Both the position numbers and the translations under genes were made by a program. A stretch of 64,000 nt of DNA from Pachypanchax playfairii (taxonomy: Eukaryota; Chordata; Actinopteri; Cyprinodontiformes; Aplocheilidae): positions 124,001 to 188,000 of the forward strand of contig SSNP01000042.1 of the NCBI GenBank assembly GCA_006937955.1, given 5' to 3'. Of the stretch, positions 1 through 13,332 are shown in pieces; the stretch's first letter is position 1, and every line of letters begins with the position of its first letter. The notes under the pieces were generated by a model. That model searched no databases. It worked only from the letters and a program-made list of their open reading frames with translations, and had not been told where the DNA came from.

Positions 1-418
1 GGTTTGGCTTGTTACTGGGAGGGTACATGAACAGAGACAGAGTCAGACAAGCGAATGCAACACAGATCAGATTCACAAGAATGCTGTTAAAGACAAGTTA
101 TTTTACTCTATTGAAGGTTATAAATACAATATTTGAGATAAACAATGACAAATATACAGATTGAAACATTAGTGGTAGTACAACAACAACCTTGACAACA
201 TTTATTTATGATTTATCTTTGGTTCTAACAGATTATTGCTTTGAGTGCACTGTTCAAAACAGCATTCACTTTTACAAGATCTTGTCCTGACAAGAAACGT
301 AGAAACTAGAAACAGAGTTGTTTTATTCTATGCACATGACAGTGTCTGCATGATAAATCCTAAAATATCAGCAGGTAGTAAATTATATCCAGTATTACAC
401 AATGATAGAAGTACTCAC
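1..418 (-). other. mta1 intron 11 (5' part)
   Basis: Non-coding, AT-rich DNA left of exon 11. Exon 12 was looked for on the minus strand and not found, so it lies outside the window. Confidence 0.8.
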
Positions 419-3400
419 TAGTTAGGGATGTAGACCTGCTTCAGCTTGCTCTCTGCTTCAGCTGCTTTTAATCGTTTCTGAAGCAGGTTGAGAAGAAGTG
501 TGAAAAACACAAGCACATACCGTCATTTAAATGCTCATTATCATTTTGTTTTCATTATAAACTTAAAGTTAAACTATATATTTCTTTGGACAGAGTTAGA
601 ATTTGAAATTAGCAAAAAATTAACAAAATCACATGTTTGAACTGACTAAAGAACTATAATAAAGCGTAAACTAACAAAATACATCTAAAATATTCCTAAT
701 AAATTTAAATAATTGTGTAAAAACATTATTTCATTATTTATGATGAAACATACCTGCTGAACATATCTGTCGGTAGTCTTCCACATGTAGTAATACTCAA
801 TTATACTTGTCAGTGACTTCCAGGGCAGCTAGGACAAAAATACATTAAAAAGGTCATTTTAGAGGAGGAGTTGTCATGTAATCGTGAACTCAGAGGGTTT
901 TAGTAACAATCACGAGAGTCATGAAGAAAAGCTTGATGAAAGAAAGAAAACTAGCTGATTAAATTGATTTATTTTTAAAGAAAAATACCACTGATTTATA
1001 ATTTTAATTGCTTTTAAGGTTAACTTGTCAAATTAAGTCCTTCACAGCTTTTTCAACAAAGAACATTTCAGCGCAAATTCTGCTTTTTATTCTCAATAAA
1101 ACTGATCAATTCTCTGATATTATAGAAGAAAAATTAAAATCTTTTAAATAAGTTTTAGAAAAACTGTAGTCAACAGTAAGTGGTGGTCCCACCCAATATG
1201 GCAGGTTGGTCCTTGTTTAAATAAAGGTTTGAAGAGAAACGTGAGAGCAGGATTCAGCCACCAGGTGGCGGAGTGATGCACCCAGAGAAAACAGCACAAT
1301 GTGGATTAGAAACATCTAACTGCAGCACCATTCTTCTCAGGCTGAAAGCACATCACGGCCCTTTTCTCCTGGCTTTGAACCAACGCTCAGTGCTACTCTG
1401 AGATGCTTCAGTAGATAAATGCTCAGTAAGCCTGCAGAAAACATGGTGACTGCAATGCTGTACTCTTATTCACATGAAACCAACTAAAATTATAAATTCT
1501 TCTAATTCTGAGATACCTGTAAAGATTACACACTGAATATGTACCAGACACATCTCCCAACGTTACTTTAACACACTGCTTCTCAATTATTTTCTTTCAC
1601 GCCCCGCCCCCAAATAGTATAATTTGTCTAGTAAATTGTTATAAGTACACCTCTACATATCATTGTATACTTATTATTCAATGTTAATACTTATGCCGAA
1701 ATTCTATATTATAAATGTAAATTTAATCTTAAAAAAAAAACATACTTTCCTCATTTTCTTAAAGAGTTACTTATAACATTAATATCAAACTCCTAAAAAA
1801 GCTCTCAAAACAATCAAAATGTGCAAAACTTTGTATGTATTTATATAATTAACCCACCTGGCTGTTTGTTCTTGTAACTGTTATGTTGTTTACTTTATTT
1901 TTCCTCATGTTGCGCAATTAGGTTTGTAAAAAAAAAAAAAAAGTATTTGCTAGCGAGTGAGAAACTAAGAGGTTTATGATTGGTCAGCCCATGTCACGTG
2001 ATCGTGCTGCATGCATTGGTCTGAGCAGCTTTAATCTGCTAATATCAGCACCAAAGCTCTACATAAAGCAGAAAGGCAGGTCAGAAATGTTGTTAGATTT
2101 GTCACTGTGCACTTTTTGGGGGGAAAAAGTCCAAAAGGGTTTCTGAAAAGACATTAGAAATAGCTCCAAAGTTGCCAAATTGGCAACGAGAGCGCCACTG
2201 CCACCTACTGTAGTGGATGTGCAATAACACTTTTATTCTAGTACGGCAAAAAAAGGCATTTTACCCAGTCACACGTGCCCCCCCTTCCCCCGGCACAGCA
2301 CTGCGCCACCCCACTAATTGAGAAGGACTGCTTTAACAGTTTAAATCTCCAAAGAAAACATTTGTTTAGTTTGAGAAAGAGCTGATAAACAGAAGTTTCA
2401 TGTCTCTTGCCACATGCGGTTAAAATCTAAAACTTCTCATATTTTGACATACTTTCTAAAATTCCACTCCTTTATTGTTTTTGCCACTTACAAAATCCTG
2501 CTGGATGTCAGTGAAATCTTTGCCATATTTCTCGAGCGCCTCCTCAAACAGGTTGGCCTCCGAGGCACTCCACTCTTCCATTTCATCCCTGCAGAGGACG
2601 GGCCCGCCCTGGGGCACGAGCGCTGCGATGGCTCGAGTCATGTCATAGCTGTTAGTGTGGAGCGTGTCCATAGCGTGAAACTTGATGGGAGAAAGAAATC
2701 CATGCCACTGTTTTAGGATGCTGCTTATATAAACCTAAATCGCTTATGATCATACGCGTGTAATCATCTGTGTGCACCACACATATTTGCTTTAACAGCC
2801 TGTAATATACGTGTTAGATGCAGAGGTGGTGATGCTGATTTAACACCATGTTTATCTCACCAGCGTGATGTCCCTGGAGGCTGCAGCAGCACTCATATGG
2901 AGGCTCGGCTGTCGGACAGAGCTGCTGCAGTCCAAAGCTCTGGCAAACGTACCTACAGATCTTTGAGACAAAGACATGATGGTTAAAAAATGCACACAAA
3001 AAAACTGATTTTAATTAATTATTGAAAGGTTTATAGAACATCTTCCATTTTAGTGTTTGATGTGAAGCGCACGCACTCAGGATTTTATTCCTGGATTCAA
3101 CCGTATTGATCACCAACAGGCAACAGAAGTTTTCTGATTAAAAATAAAGAAATTTGAACTTAAATAATGACCAGTTTCTCAAGATTTTAAGGAAGCTAAT
3201 TTTCCTTCAGCATTTTGCTGTTTTTTTTAATTATTTAAAAACACTAAAAACATCTGGATACATGAAAAATAAAACAAATTCTGCATCAATTTTCTAAAAC
3301 TACTAATAAGAGAGAGAAAATGTAACTGCTATTAAAATAATGAATCATTAATTGCAATTTAAGTTAGAATGCTTAATTGAAAAACACATTTTTAATATTA

Positions 3401-6400
3401 CAGTAAATTCCTTTTTCCTCTCATGATTTAACCTCCTTTTTCGTATGGGCTCTCCAACTGCCTCGGATGGTCGGTTGAAGTCACGCTCTATTTACTAACT
3501 TTCCGACAGCCGCGTCGGATGACGCACGTCTGTGATTGGTCAACCAAACAACCCAACGTCATTTCCGGCACGACGTAGCTTCCCTTTTGTAAACAGGGCG
3601 AGTGTTGACAGTCTTGAAGACAAATTTGTCCTCATTAAAAGAGGTCTGAAGGGCAGCAGTGGCGATGCCGGTGGCCGTAAAGTCCCTGCTTTTTATTTGT
3701 TCCTCTCATGGTTGGAACCACACATAAAGCACCAGGAGACTTCTAAGTAAGGAACGCGCCTCCTGCTGTCCTAGCAGAGAATTTCTTTGCAACAGGGTCG
3801 GAGTAGTATGAACAGAAACTGGCTCCGTCAGTACGCCGCCGTGTGGGAGCACATTTATCTTTGCGTAAGCTTTAGGAATAACTTTCTTACTGCAACTCGT
3901 CCTGTAAAACCTGCAGATCAAAGTTTTCTCTTCACAGTGAGACTTTCTTACTACGATCACTATCGAGCTGTTGTCCTGTAAACTGTCTGTCTCACAAGAA
4001 ACTTATCTGGTTCAGTTGTGGCTTTGGGTCTGCCAGACCTCTTCCTGTCAGAGTTTGCCCCAGTTTCTGAAGGCCTCCTGATGGTGCAGGAAACTGAACT
4101 CACTGACATCTTATGGTCGGACTCCCTTTCATTCTTCCTATTTTTGTAGCAACACACGACTTTCTGCAGTACGATACTGATCAGCTGATGCTCACTACAG
4201 TGTGTTTCAACACTACAGACAGGAGGATGGAACATCTGGAGGAATTCTCCAGCTTTAAAGGCCTGATCAACCTCCACTACTGCAGGATAACTTCAAATTT
4301 TAACCCATTTTGTTCCCTGAAAAAGGCTTTTAAAAATATGTCTGAAATGTACGTTATTTTTGTGTTTACCTTTTTTAACTTCTGGCTGTTCACCACTTAA
4401 CTGTGTATCATTTCAAGCTTTTCATTGGATTTTAATGACTTAAATTGCAATAAAAAATGTAAAAAATGGGGGTGCACACCTAATCTTGATGTTTTTACAT
4501 AAATAGAATTTTGGAGAAATATCGCTCCAGTATTTGTCACATTTTTAAGAAACTGTGTTGACTTACCGAGCTACAACTAAGAACTGGTCGATCTGTTTCT
4601 CTGTTAATGAGCTGTTGGGGTCCCAAATCTTCTCTTCTAGTTTGGCCAGGTCCCTGTCATCATCCTCATCTGAATTTACCCACAATACACACAGGAAAAA
4701 ACATCATTCCCTTATATAATCAAATACGTTTTTCATTACAGCAATACATTAAACACAGTTAGTAAAATGCACAATGAAACTTTAATTTCTTCCTGCTTTT
4801 AAAAACACTTTAGTTTAAGTTTTAATTAATCCCAGTTGAGGGGGTAGAAACTGTCTTGGTGTATAAGAACAGAATAAACAACTTGCTTGCGCTTCTAATA
4901 TATGCAGCAGAATTTAATTAACATAATTTTAATTAAAGCTTTTTGTCCCAGTCTTTCTTTAAATACAGTTTCTAAAAATGAAAATTCAAGCGAAACACAC
5001 TTAGAAAATAAATAACACAATATGACCTTGAAATTAAAACCAATTTTAATATTATAAATGTGCTAATAGAGAATAAAATTCCTACATTTCCTTTTTATGA
5101 CTTAAAAACATTGACATTTCTGTCAGGCAGTATTAAAATATTGTATTATGATTATTGTGAAAAATGTAACATGGTGTCCATTTCCAACAGAGATTATTAA
5201 TTTGTTAAAAACGTAGAAAAACTACTAAATATCAAGTATAATTATTGAACAGTTGTATAAAGATTATTATGGAAATTAATGTGATTAATTGTTTTATTGT
5301 TATTAGCAGTTAAATTTGGTAACTAACTAAAAAACAGCAGTGGGCTCCTTTTCTAAACCCTCTGATTCTGTTAGGGTCATGTACTAGGGTCGCATTATTA
5401 TTACCATGAAAACATAAATATTCTTAAAACGTGAAGAGTTCAGTTTCTTGGAGCTGAAACAGTAAAGGTTCATGAGCAGTTTGAAAACAGATAAGCTGAA
5501 AAATCTCAGTTCAGTCAGCAGTGATAGATCAGAAAACTGAACCGAGGCAGAAAAAAAAACAATATGCAGAACAGTGAAGAAAATAAGAAAATGTAATTCT
5601 GCTTCTCTGTTATTTAGTCATTTGAAAAATCTGTATAAATTTAAACTTTTAGGATTAAAGCGAGGAGTACCTTCTTCTAGGAGGTCAGTGATGTCAGCTT
5701 GGTATTTGTTCCCAATGCGGATCTCACCCTTATCAGCCAGCAGGGTTTTTTGCTGCGGGTCATACACCAGTGAATAGAAAAAGGCATCCTGGGAAATAAA
5801 GATGGCAGAAAGGCATGAAGATGTAGTGAAGAAACAGTGAACGATGTGCAAGCAGAGAGAGAAGACTGCATCTGTGTGTTTTCCTCTACTAGTCTCTCAT
5901 GTTCTCATTACTGTATGTGCAAAGAACATTCTGGGTCAATATACTGAATAATTCATCTGGTACCAAGAATCTTTGAACTCATAAGACTCAGACCCACACA
6001 AATGGAAAAAGTCTAGAAATCTTACACAATTAATTACGAATTTAGAAACCCAATAATGCTACCGGGTATTCACACCTGAAGTCAGGTGCAAAAAATCATT
6101 TTGAGAATAAAATTCTGAACATGAAGAGAGGCAGATGTGTAGAAACCATCTGAAGAATATGTTAAGTGATCTTTGCTTTTTAAATATTAATTTGTGTGTG
6201 TGTGCACGCTTACCTCTCGGTCCAGGTAGGACTTCAGCGCTTCTGTCTCATTCAACAGCGTCACGCAGCACTTTCCTCTGGAGTTTGGTGAAGATGTGAG
6301 AAGCAACAAAGAATAACATACGTAATGAGTTTACAGTGTGTCTGCATTTGGTAGAATTTACTGTCTGAAATATTTGTAATCATCTATTTCAGCCATTAAA

Positions 6401-9400
6401 ATTGCATCAGTTTGTGATATGTAATAATGAAGGTTAAAATATTTGAGGTAAATTGAAAGGCAACCCACAGCATGGACTCTGGAAATGATTTCCTAGGTAA
6501 AGATGCTGGAATCACTTCTGTTGTCTTTGCACATAAACCTGACAGAGGTTCAGAGTCCTGGACTTTCTCAGTGTCACTGGGTGGCATGTTGGAGGGTTCT
6601 CCATCTGGGGTCTCAGCTGTCTTACTGTTTAACCTGGAAGGGCGTGACTGGGAGAAACCGCCAACCTGTTGTTGGATAGTCAAAGTTCATCCAGGGTGAC
6701 AGAGGATTTGTCTTTATGTGTCTTAGACATTCAGTTTAAAAGAAGCGCTGAGCTGTCAGCTGATCACTAACTGGAGGTGGGTCAGATCAGGTTGTGAGGG
6801 CAAACGCCAGACAGGCAGTTTGCACCCAACACTAAAGGGGGAGGGGTGATGGTAGCATCTGCCAGAGGTTCCAGGTGTGGAAATCTTCAACTCACACCTC
6901 CACGAGTATTTGGTGTCTGATGTGGGGCAATCCCCAAAACTGTTGGTCGACGCCTGAGGTGAAGCAGCTGACAGGTATCACCACACTAACAGCAGCACAG
7001 GTTCCAAAGGCAGAAACTTTGATGTTGGGGGAGTATGAGGAGGCTTTGGAACAAGATTTTTGGTCAACCCCAAAAAGATTCTCACACTGAAACACTTTAA
7101 AGATGAAGCACCTCCAAATCTGGGGTCCCTAACAGAAAAAGATTGATTGCCAACAGCAGTTTAGGAATGAGCCACTTCCCCATGTGGAGGAGTTCTTGAG
7201 GTCTTGTAGTAAAGATAGAATGAAGCAGAAGAGTGATGGGTGGAATGGAGCTGATGCAGTGACGCAGACGATGTATCGATCTGCTGTGGTGACGAGAGAG
7301 TTGAGCTGAAAGATGAGTCTGTCAATCAAGTGATCTACGTTCTGACCCTCACCTTTAATCATGAGCGTTTACTAATGACTGAAAGAATGAGATCATGAAT
7401 ACAGTTGAGGGAATTTGGGCATCTGGTGAAGAAGCTTTTTGGATGCCTTCCAGGAGGAGATCTTGGGGCAGACACAGGACTTGCTAGAGAGATTACCTGT
7501 CACAGCTGGCCTGGAAACGCTTCACAGTGTGTCTGATTATCTGCAGGAAGTAGCAAGGGACAGTAAGATCTGAGGATCTTAGCGTATTGTTGTCCCTGTG
7601 ACCTGGTTATGATAAGTGCTGGAAGATGATGGACTGTCCTAAAACCTTATATCAATAATGTTCTTTTAGTTTTGAGAAAAGTGACTTTTCTTAACCTCTT
7701 AAGCCCCAAGCCTGCCGCGGTGAGGCCCTAAGTCCCCCGATTGGGGGACGTTGGGGCTTAAGAGGTTTGTCACTGTTACAAAAACCACCAAATCAAATAA
7801 TATTTGGTGAATATAGCTTTATTATAAAAACAGAGATGGTGTTTTACTGCAGTGTACCTGATGTGGGTTGCTGGTAGCGACTCCAGCTGGCGCGACAGGA
7901 ACAGCTCTCTGTGTCTGAGCTGGTGTTTCTGTTTCTCAGGAAGATCTGCCATCTCTGAATTCTCCATCTCCTCCTCCAGCTCTCCTGGAAGGTAAACAGG
8001 GTAAAGGGTCAAACCTAAGCACATCAGATGAGGCAGAACAATAGTGTCCTCAGGGAAAATGGTGGGAATGCAAATCTATCTGCTGTTGCAGACACACACA
8101 GTCTCAGGTGCACAAAGAGTGGATCTAAAACACGAGGATGCACACTTGATGAGCCAGAACAATGAGGTCCTGAGGGAGGGGAGAGTTATGTGCAAACCAC
8201 AGTGTATTTAAAATGAATCTCAGTGAGAGACGAGCAACATGAAACAAACAGAAAACAGTGTCTTCCCAAACCGGACATGCTAATAGAATTATTTCAGATT
8301 CCTTTGTGTTTTTTTATATAATTTTATACATTATTCCTCTCAATTAGTTTTATTTATTTGTGTTATAATCTATATGTTATGCACAGAAACTGTTACAGGA
8401 AGCTCAGGACAAGTTTAGAAAGATTCTGCTTTTTGAGAAGTTTTCTTTTAATTCACAGGCATAAAAATCCCCAACTCAAAACCAATACTTTGAAAAACAT
8501 CATCATCGTTCTCAGATCTGAAGTTGAATAAATATTTACTGCACAGTAAACCTCCGTTTATGTTTATAACTGGTCAAACTTGGGCTTTAATTCAGGATGT
8601 CTAGTCAGAAGGTTTAGAATCCTGTTTAGAACGAGAATACCAAACAAAAACTGCTGCAGCCCAAATAAAGACAGTGTCGACATCTGAATGAAGCAGGAAT
8701 TTAAATGGTTAAATATAAGAGGTCCAGGTATGAGGATATCTTTATTTGTCTGATGTTATAGAACAAGTTGGGCTGCTTGATGAAGGTAGCGTCTGATGAA
8801 ATATTAGAGATAGAAAATACTTTGAAGGAATAAAGGTAAACAGACAAATAATAATCGTAAAAAATGCTATTTTGACAGAAAACAGGAAATATTTGAGAAG
8901 TTTTATGTACTAAATCATAACAAAAACAGAAAAGCTGGGGGGAAGAGAGAAATCATGAAGGCAGACATGGCAAAAAGAGGAAGGTCTGCGAGGGAAAAGA
9001 AGTGAAACGAGGAGCGAGAAAGCAGTCGCTACGTGCTCCAATTCATTTGGAGTTTCATTAGAGGATGTGAGACAGAGAGAGGGAGACTAGGAGCAGAACA
9101 AAAGCAATCAAGGGATTCTCAGTGAAGAAGAGATGTGTGGCCAAAATCAATAAGTACTCCTTCACTCCCTCACTCTGCCCAGCACTCAGCACCCAACAGA
9201 CACACTATCAATGCCCAGGAAGAGCCACACAAACACACACACACACACTCAGCATGAGCTTTGCTTCTCTTCCTTATGAAAGCAGAAATTGTGAACTAGA
9301 TCCACACGAGACCAACAAACTAGCCACAAAGAAGCAAGACTAAAACACGCTGTATGTATGAGAACTTTTCATTCAACACATCGAACTGAAACGTTACAAG

Positions 9401-12400
9401 ATGCGTAGAGGCTACATGTGTTTTCAGAAACGTGGATTTACATTTTAAATCAGATTTTCCAAGTTGACTTGATAGATTCAAATATAAAACACTTGGCCAT
9501 GTGGAAGAGTTGACTGTTGTTTTGATCTCAGAGCAGCTGATCAAACAATAAAGAGTCATAAGAAATGAAGTAGGATAAATAAACTTTATCATTGCAAATT
9601 ATGTTAGAAGTAATTCAATAAATTATTTGCAGATTCTTGAGTCTTTTATTTATGTTTTGCAGTTTCTATAGTACTTTCAGTATTTACATCTGGTTGTGGC
9701 AAATACAGATTCAGTTTACTGACATTCTATAAACACATTCATAAAGTTGTGAAAATAAAATGGAATATTTCTTGTTTTCAAGAATGTAACAAGTACTTTT
9801 AACTAGTTTTTACTGTAACAGATCCAAGAGTGAGTCAAACGCAGCCTTAAGGGTCAAATTAAACCAGGTCGGTACTCTTATTTCTACATTTTTGTACTTG
9901 CTTGGCTGCAGAGCAGATGAAATATTTCAAGAAATTTGTAATTCTTTTTTTTTTGCTACAAAAAAAAGCAAATCCCACTATTGTAAACTATTATTAAATA
10001 GTCTTCACAGTCATCCACTAATCCTTAGAATATATAAAGTGGACGACGGTTATATACACGACCTCGGTTTTGTGCATATAAGCGTTGTGTGCATTTATCC
10101 ATCGGTGGTCATCTGGACTGTAAACACGGGTAGCAGTGTTCAGTATTAACAACAGATAATCGGAGATGATGTAACAACGCAATTAAAATGTGTTAGGGTA
10201 AAAAAAGTTATGATTCAGCTACAAACAAACCAGAGAACATTCAAACAAACTGAGTTATACTTGCAGAGCGGATCCACTATGACACTGTAAGTAACAGAAC
10301 AGAACAATTTTCCATATATTAAGAACATAATTTAATATATTAAGAACAGACATGTCACATTAGGCACTAAAACTCAAAGAACAGATGTTACATTTGACAC
10401 TTCACATTGAAAAAAGTCAGTGATTACTTTTTGGCGACCCTCTGACAGCTTCAGGCAGACATGCCAGACATACAGTGGGGCAAAAAAGTATTTAGTCAGC
10501 CACCAATTGTGTAAGTTCTCCCACTTAAAAAGATCAGAGAGGCCTGTAATTTTCATCATAGGTATACCTCAACTATGAGAGACAAAATGAGGGAAAAAAA
10601 TCCAGAAAATCACATTGTCTGATTTTTAAAGAATTTATTTGCAAATTATGGTGGAAAATAAGTATTTGGTCAATAACAAAAGTTAATCTCAATACTTTGT
10701 TATATAGCCTTTGTTGGCAATGACAGAGGTCAAATGTTTTCTGTAAGTCTTCACAAGGTTTTCACACACTGTTGCTGGTATTTTGGCCCATTCCTCCATG
10801 CAGATCTCCTCTAGAGCAGTGATGTTTTGGGGCTGACGCTGGGCAACACGGACTTTCAACTCCCTCCAGAGATTTTTTATGGGGTTGAGATCTGGAGACT
10901 GGCTAGGCCACTCCAGGACCTTGAAATGCTTCTTACGAAGCCACTCCTTCGTTGCCCGGGCGGTGTGTTTGGGATCATTGTCATGCTGAAAGACCCAGCC
11001 ACGTCTCATTTTCAATGCCCTTGCTGATGGAAGGAGGTTTTCACTCAAAATCTTACGATACATGGCCCCATTCATTCTTTCCTTTACACGGATCAGTCGT
11101 CCTGGTCCCCTTGCATAAAAACATCCCCAAAGCATGATGTTTCCACCCCCATGCTTTACAGTAGGTATGGTGTTCTTTGGATCCAACTCAGCATTCTTTC
11201 CCCTCCAAACACGACAAGTTGAGTTTCTACCAAAAAGTTCTATTTTGGTTTCATCTGACCATATGATGTTCTCCCAATCCTCTTCTGGATCATCCAAATG
11301 CTCTCTAGCAAACCGCAGACTGGCCTGGACGTGTCCTGGCTTCAGCAGGGGGACACGTCTGGCACTGCAGGATTTGAGTCTCTGGCGGCGTAGTGTGTTA
11401 CTGATGGTAGCCTTTGTTACTTTGGTCCCAGCTCTCTGCAGGTCATTCACTAGGTCCCTCCGTGTGGTTCTGGGATTTTTGCTCACCGTTCTTGTGATCA
11501 TTTTGACCCCACGGGGTGAGATCTTGCGTGGAGCCCCAGATCGAGGGAGATTATCAGTGGTCTTGTATGTCTTCTATTTTCTAATAAATGCTCCCACAGT
11601 TGATTTCTTCACACCAAGCTGCTTACCTATTGCAGATTCAGTCTTCCCAGCCTGGTGAAGGTCTACAATTTTGTTTCTGGTGTCCTTTGACAGCTCTTTG
11701 GTCTTGGCCATAGTGGAGTTTGGAGCGTGACTGTTTGAGGTTGTGGACAGGTGTCTTTTATACTGATAACGAGTTCACACAGGTGCCATTAATACAGGTA
11801 ACGAGTGGAGGACCGAGGAGCCTCTTAAAGAAGTTACAGGTCTGTGAAAGCCAGAAATCTTACTTGTTTGTAAGTGACCAAATACTTATTTTCCACCATA
11901 ATTTGCAAATAAATTCTTTAAAAATCAGACAATGTGATTTTCTGGATTTTTTTCCCTCATTTTGTCTCTCATAGTTGAGGTATACCTATGATGAAAATTA
12001 CAGGCCTCTCTGATCTTTTTAAGTGGGAGAACTTACACAATTGGTGGCTGACTAAATACTTTTTTGCCCCACTGTAGGTGTGTGGACGCCAGAGCAGCCT
12101 AGTTCCAGGCACCTGACAGCAACAGTGTGACAGAGAACACCAGCGGAGGTGCACGGTCAAGCAACTAGCGAGAACTAGCAGGATTTAGTGAGATGCATGT
12201 ATGATACCTCCAAATGTTTTGTGCATATAGCCGTCGGAGCTGTGCATATAAGCGTATGGATTCTCTATGACAGGAACGTGCCCAGCAGTTTTGTGCATAT
12301 AACCATCGTCCACTGTATATATATTTTTTTGGTAAATCATGTTGCAAAAGCTGCTGCTTTTCATTTTATTGTTTCCCAACATGGTCTAAGTGAATGTCTT

Positions 12401-13284
12401 ATCTGCGGGGCTGGAACATCAAACCTGTGGAAAATCCTGTCAAAGATTTATACATTTCTACTCAGAAAATTTAAGATTTATAACAAAATAAGTGAAAATG
12501 CAGAATGTTAAACAATGAACTCCAACTTCAGATGTTGCAATGATTATATTCCAAGATCCAATAAAACAAAACAAGAGGTGCACTAGTAAACATCAGAAAT
12601 TTAACGTGTTTAGAATGTCTGCACTTTCAACCAAATGGTTAACAAACAATAATAACAACAAAGTTTGATACTTTTTGGTTCCCATTGGGAAATGTATTTT
12701 TCTACATGTGACCCACCTCTCAGGAGCAGTGGGCTGCCATCTTTATGGCCAATTTAGGTTTCATTATTTTCCCCTATTTATCTTCAACATACAGCCTGCA
12801 GAGGAATAGCTCACCTCCTGATCAGTAGACCATCTCCTTCCCCTTTGGGCCATGATGAACAAAAAGTTTTTCAATGTGGGTAGAAACATTAAGTCATCTG
12901 AATGACCACTAGAAAGGCAAGAAAACATACATGTTTTTCTTGATTCTATGCAACATGATATGAACTTGACTTCAGACTAGAACTGCAGTATGTTGGTGAG
13001 AGCATGAGAATATGACCTGCTCGTCTCCTCTATGGACACATCCATTAGTTTACACACACACACCACTGCAGGATTATCTAGTGCTCCATCAGCTGTCTGA
13101 CTCTTCCAGCTCTTCTTGAGTAGCATTTCAACTCCCCAACCTCAGTTCTTCTTCTCTCCTCCCAGGAGTCAATAATACTGGCAATGTACCCACACCACAC
13201 TCTCAACAAATTGCCTCTCCATCTCACCTGTCCCAGCCAATTATCAATTATTGATGAATGGGTCGCCTTACTGAGCTGAGAGAC

Positions 13285-13332
<48 letters not shown>

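Larger units (their letters stand above)
829..2491 (-). other. mta1 intron 9
   Basis: Holds a CTCF-like motif at 1258 and a complete hAT-type element at 1574-2330 with another CTCF-like motif inside it. The rest shows nothing recognisable. Confidence 0.8.
2961..4566 (-). other. mta1 intron 7
   Basis: Holds a GC-rich promoter-like island at about 3440-3727 and a worn Tc1 transposase remnant at about 3870-4135. The remainder is featureless AT-rich DNA. Confidence 0.75.
6278..7857 (-). other. mta1 intron 4
   Basis: Holds a LINE-like tail on the plus strand (about 6880-7580) and a strong palindrome at 7693-7767. The 6280-6880 part shows nothing recognisable. Confidence 0.7.
10037..12315. mobile_element. 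Pogo/Tigger-like non-autonomous element, split by a Tc1 insertion
   Basis: The inverted ends are AAGTGGACGACGGTTATA on the left and, read from the right, CAGTGGACGATGGTTATA, each flanked by TA (10035-10036 and 12316-12317). A TA target and CAGTGG termini fit the pogo/Tigger branch. Inside both ends the word GTGCATATAAGC or close variants recurs (10073, 10091, 12221, 12242 and 12291). Without the 1602-bp Tc1 and its TA the element is about 675 bp and has no coding capacity. Confidence 0.6.

Noticed and set aside
3665..3727. Exon 1 of a low-molecular-weight tyrosine phosphatase
   Set aside because: Only about half of 15 residues are similar and the phosphate-binding loop is absent. Kept only as a remark under the promoter-like island.
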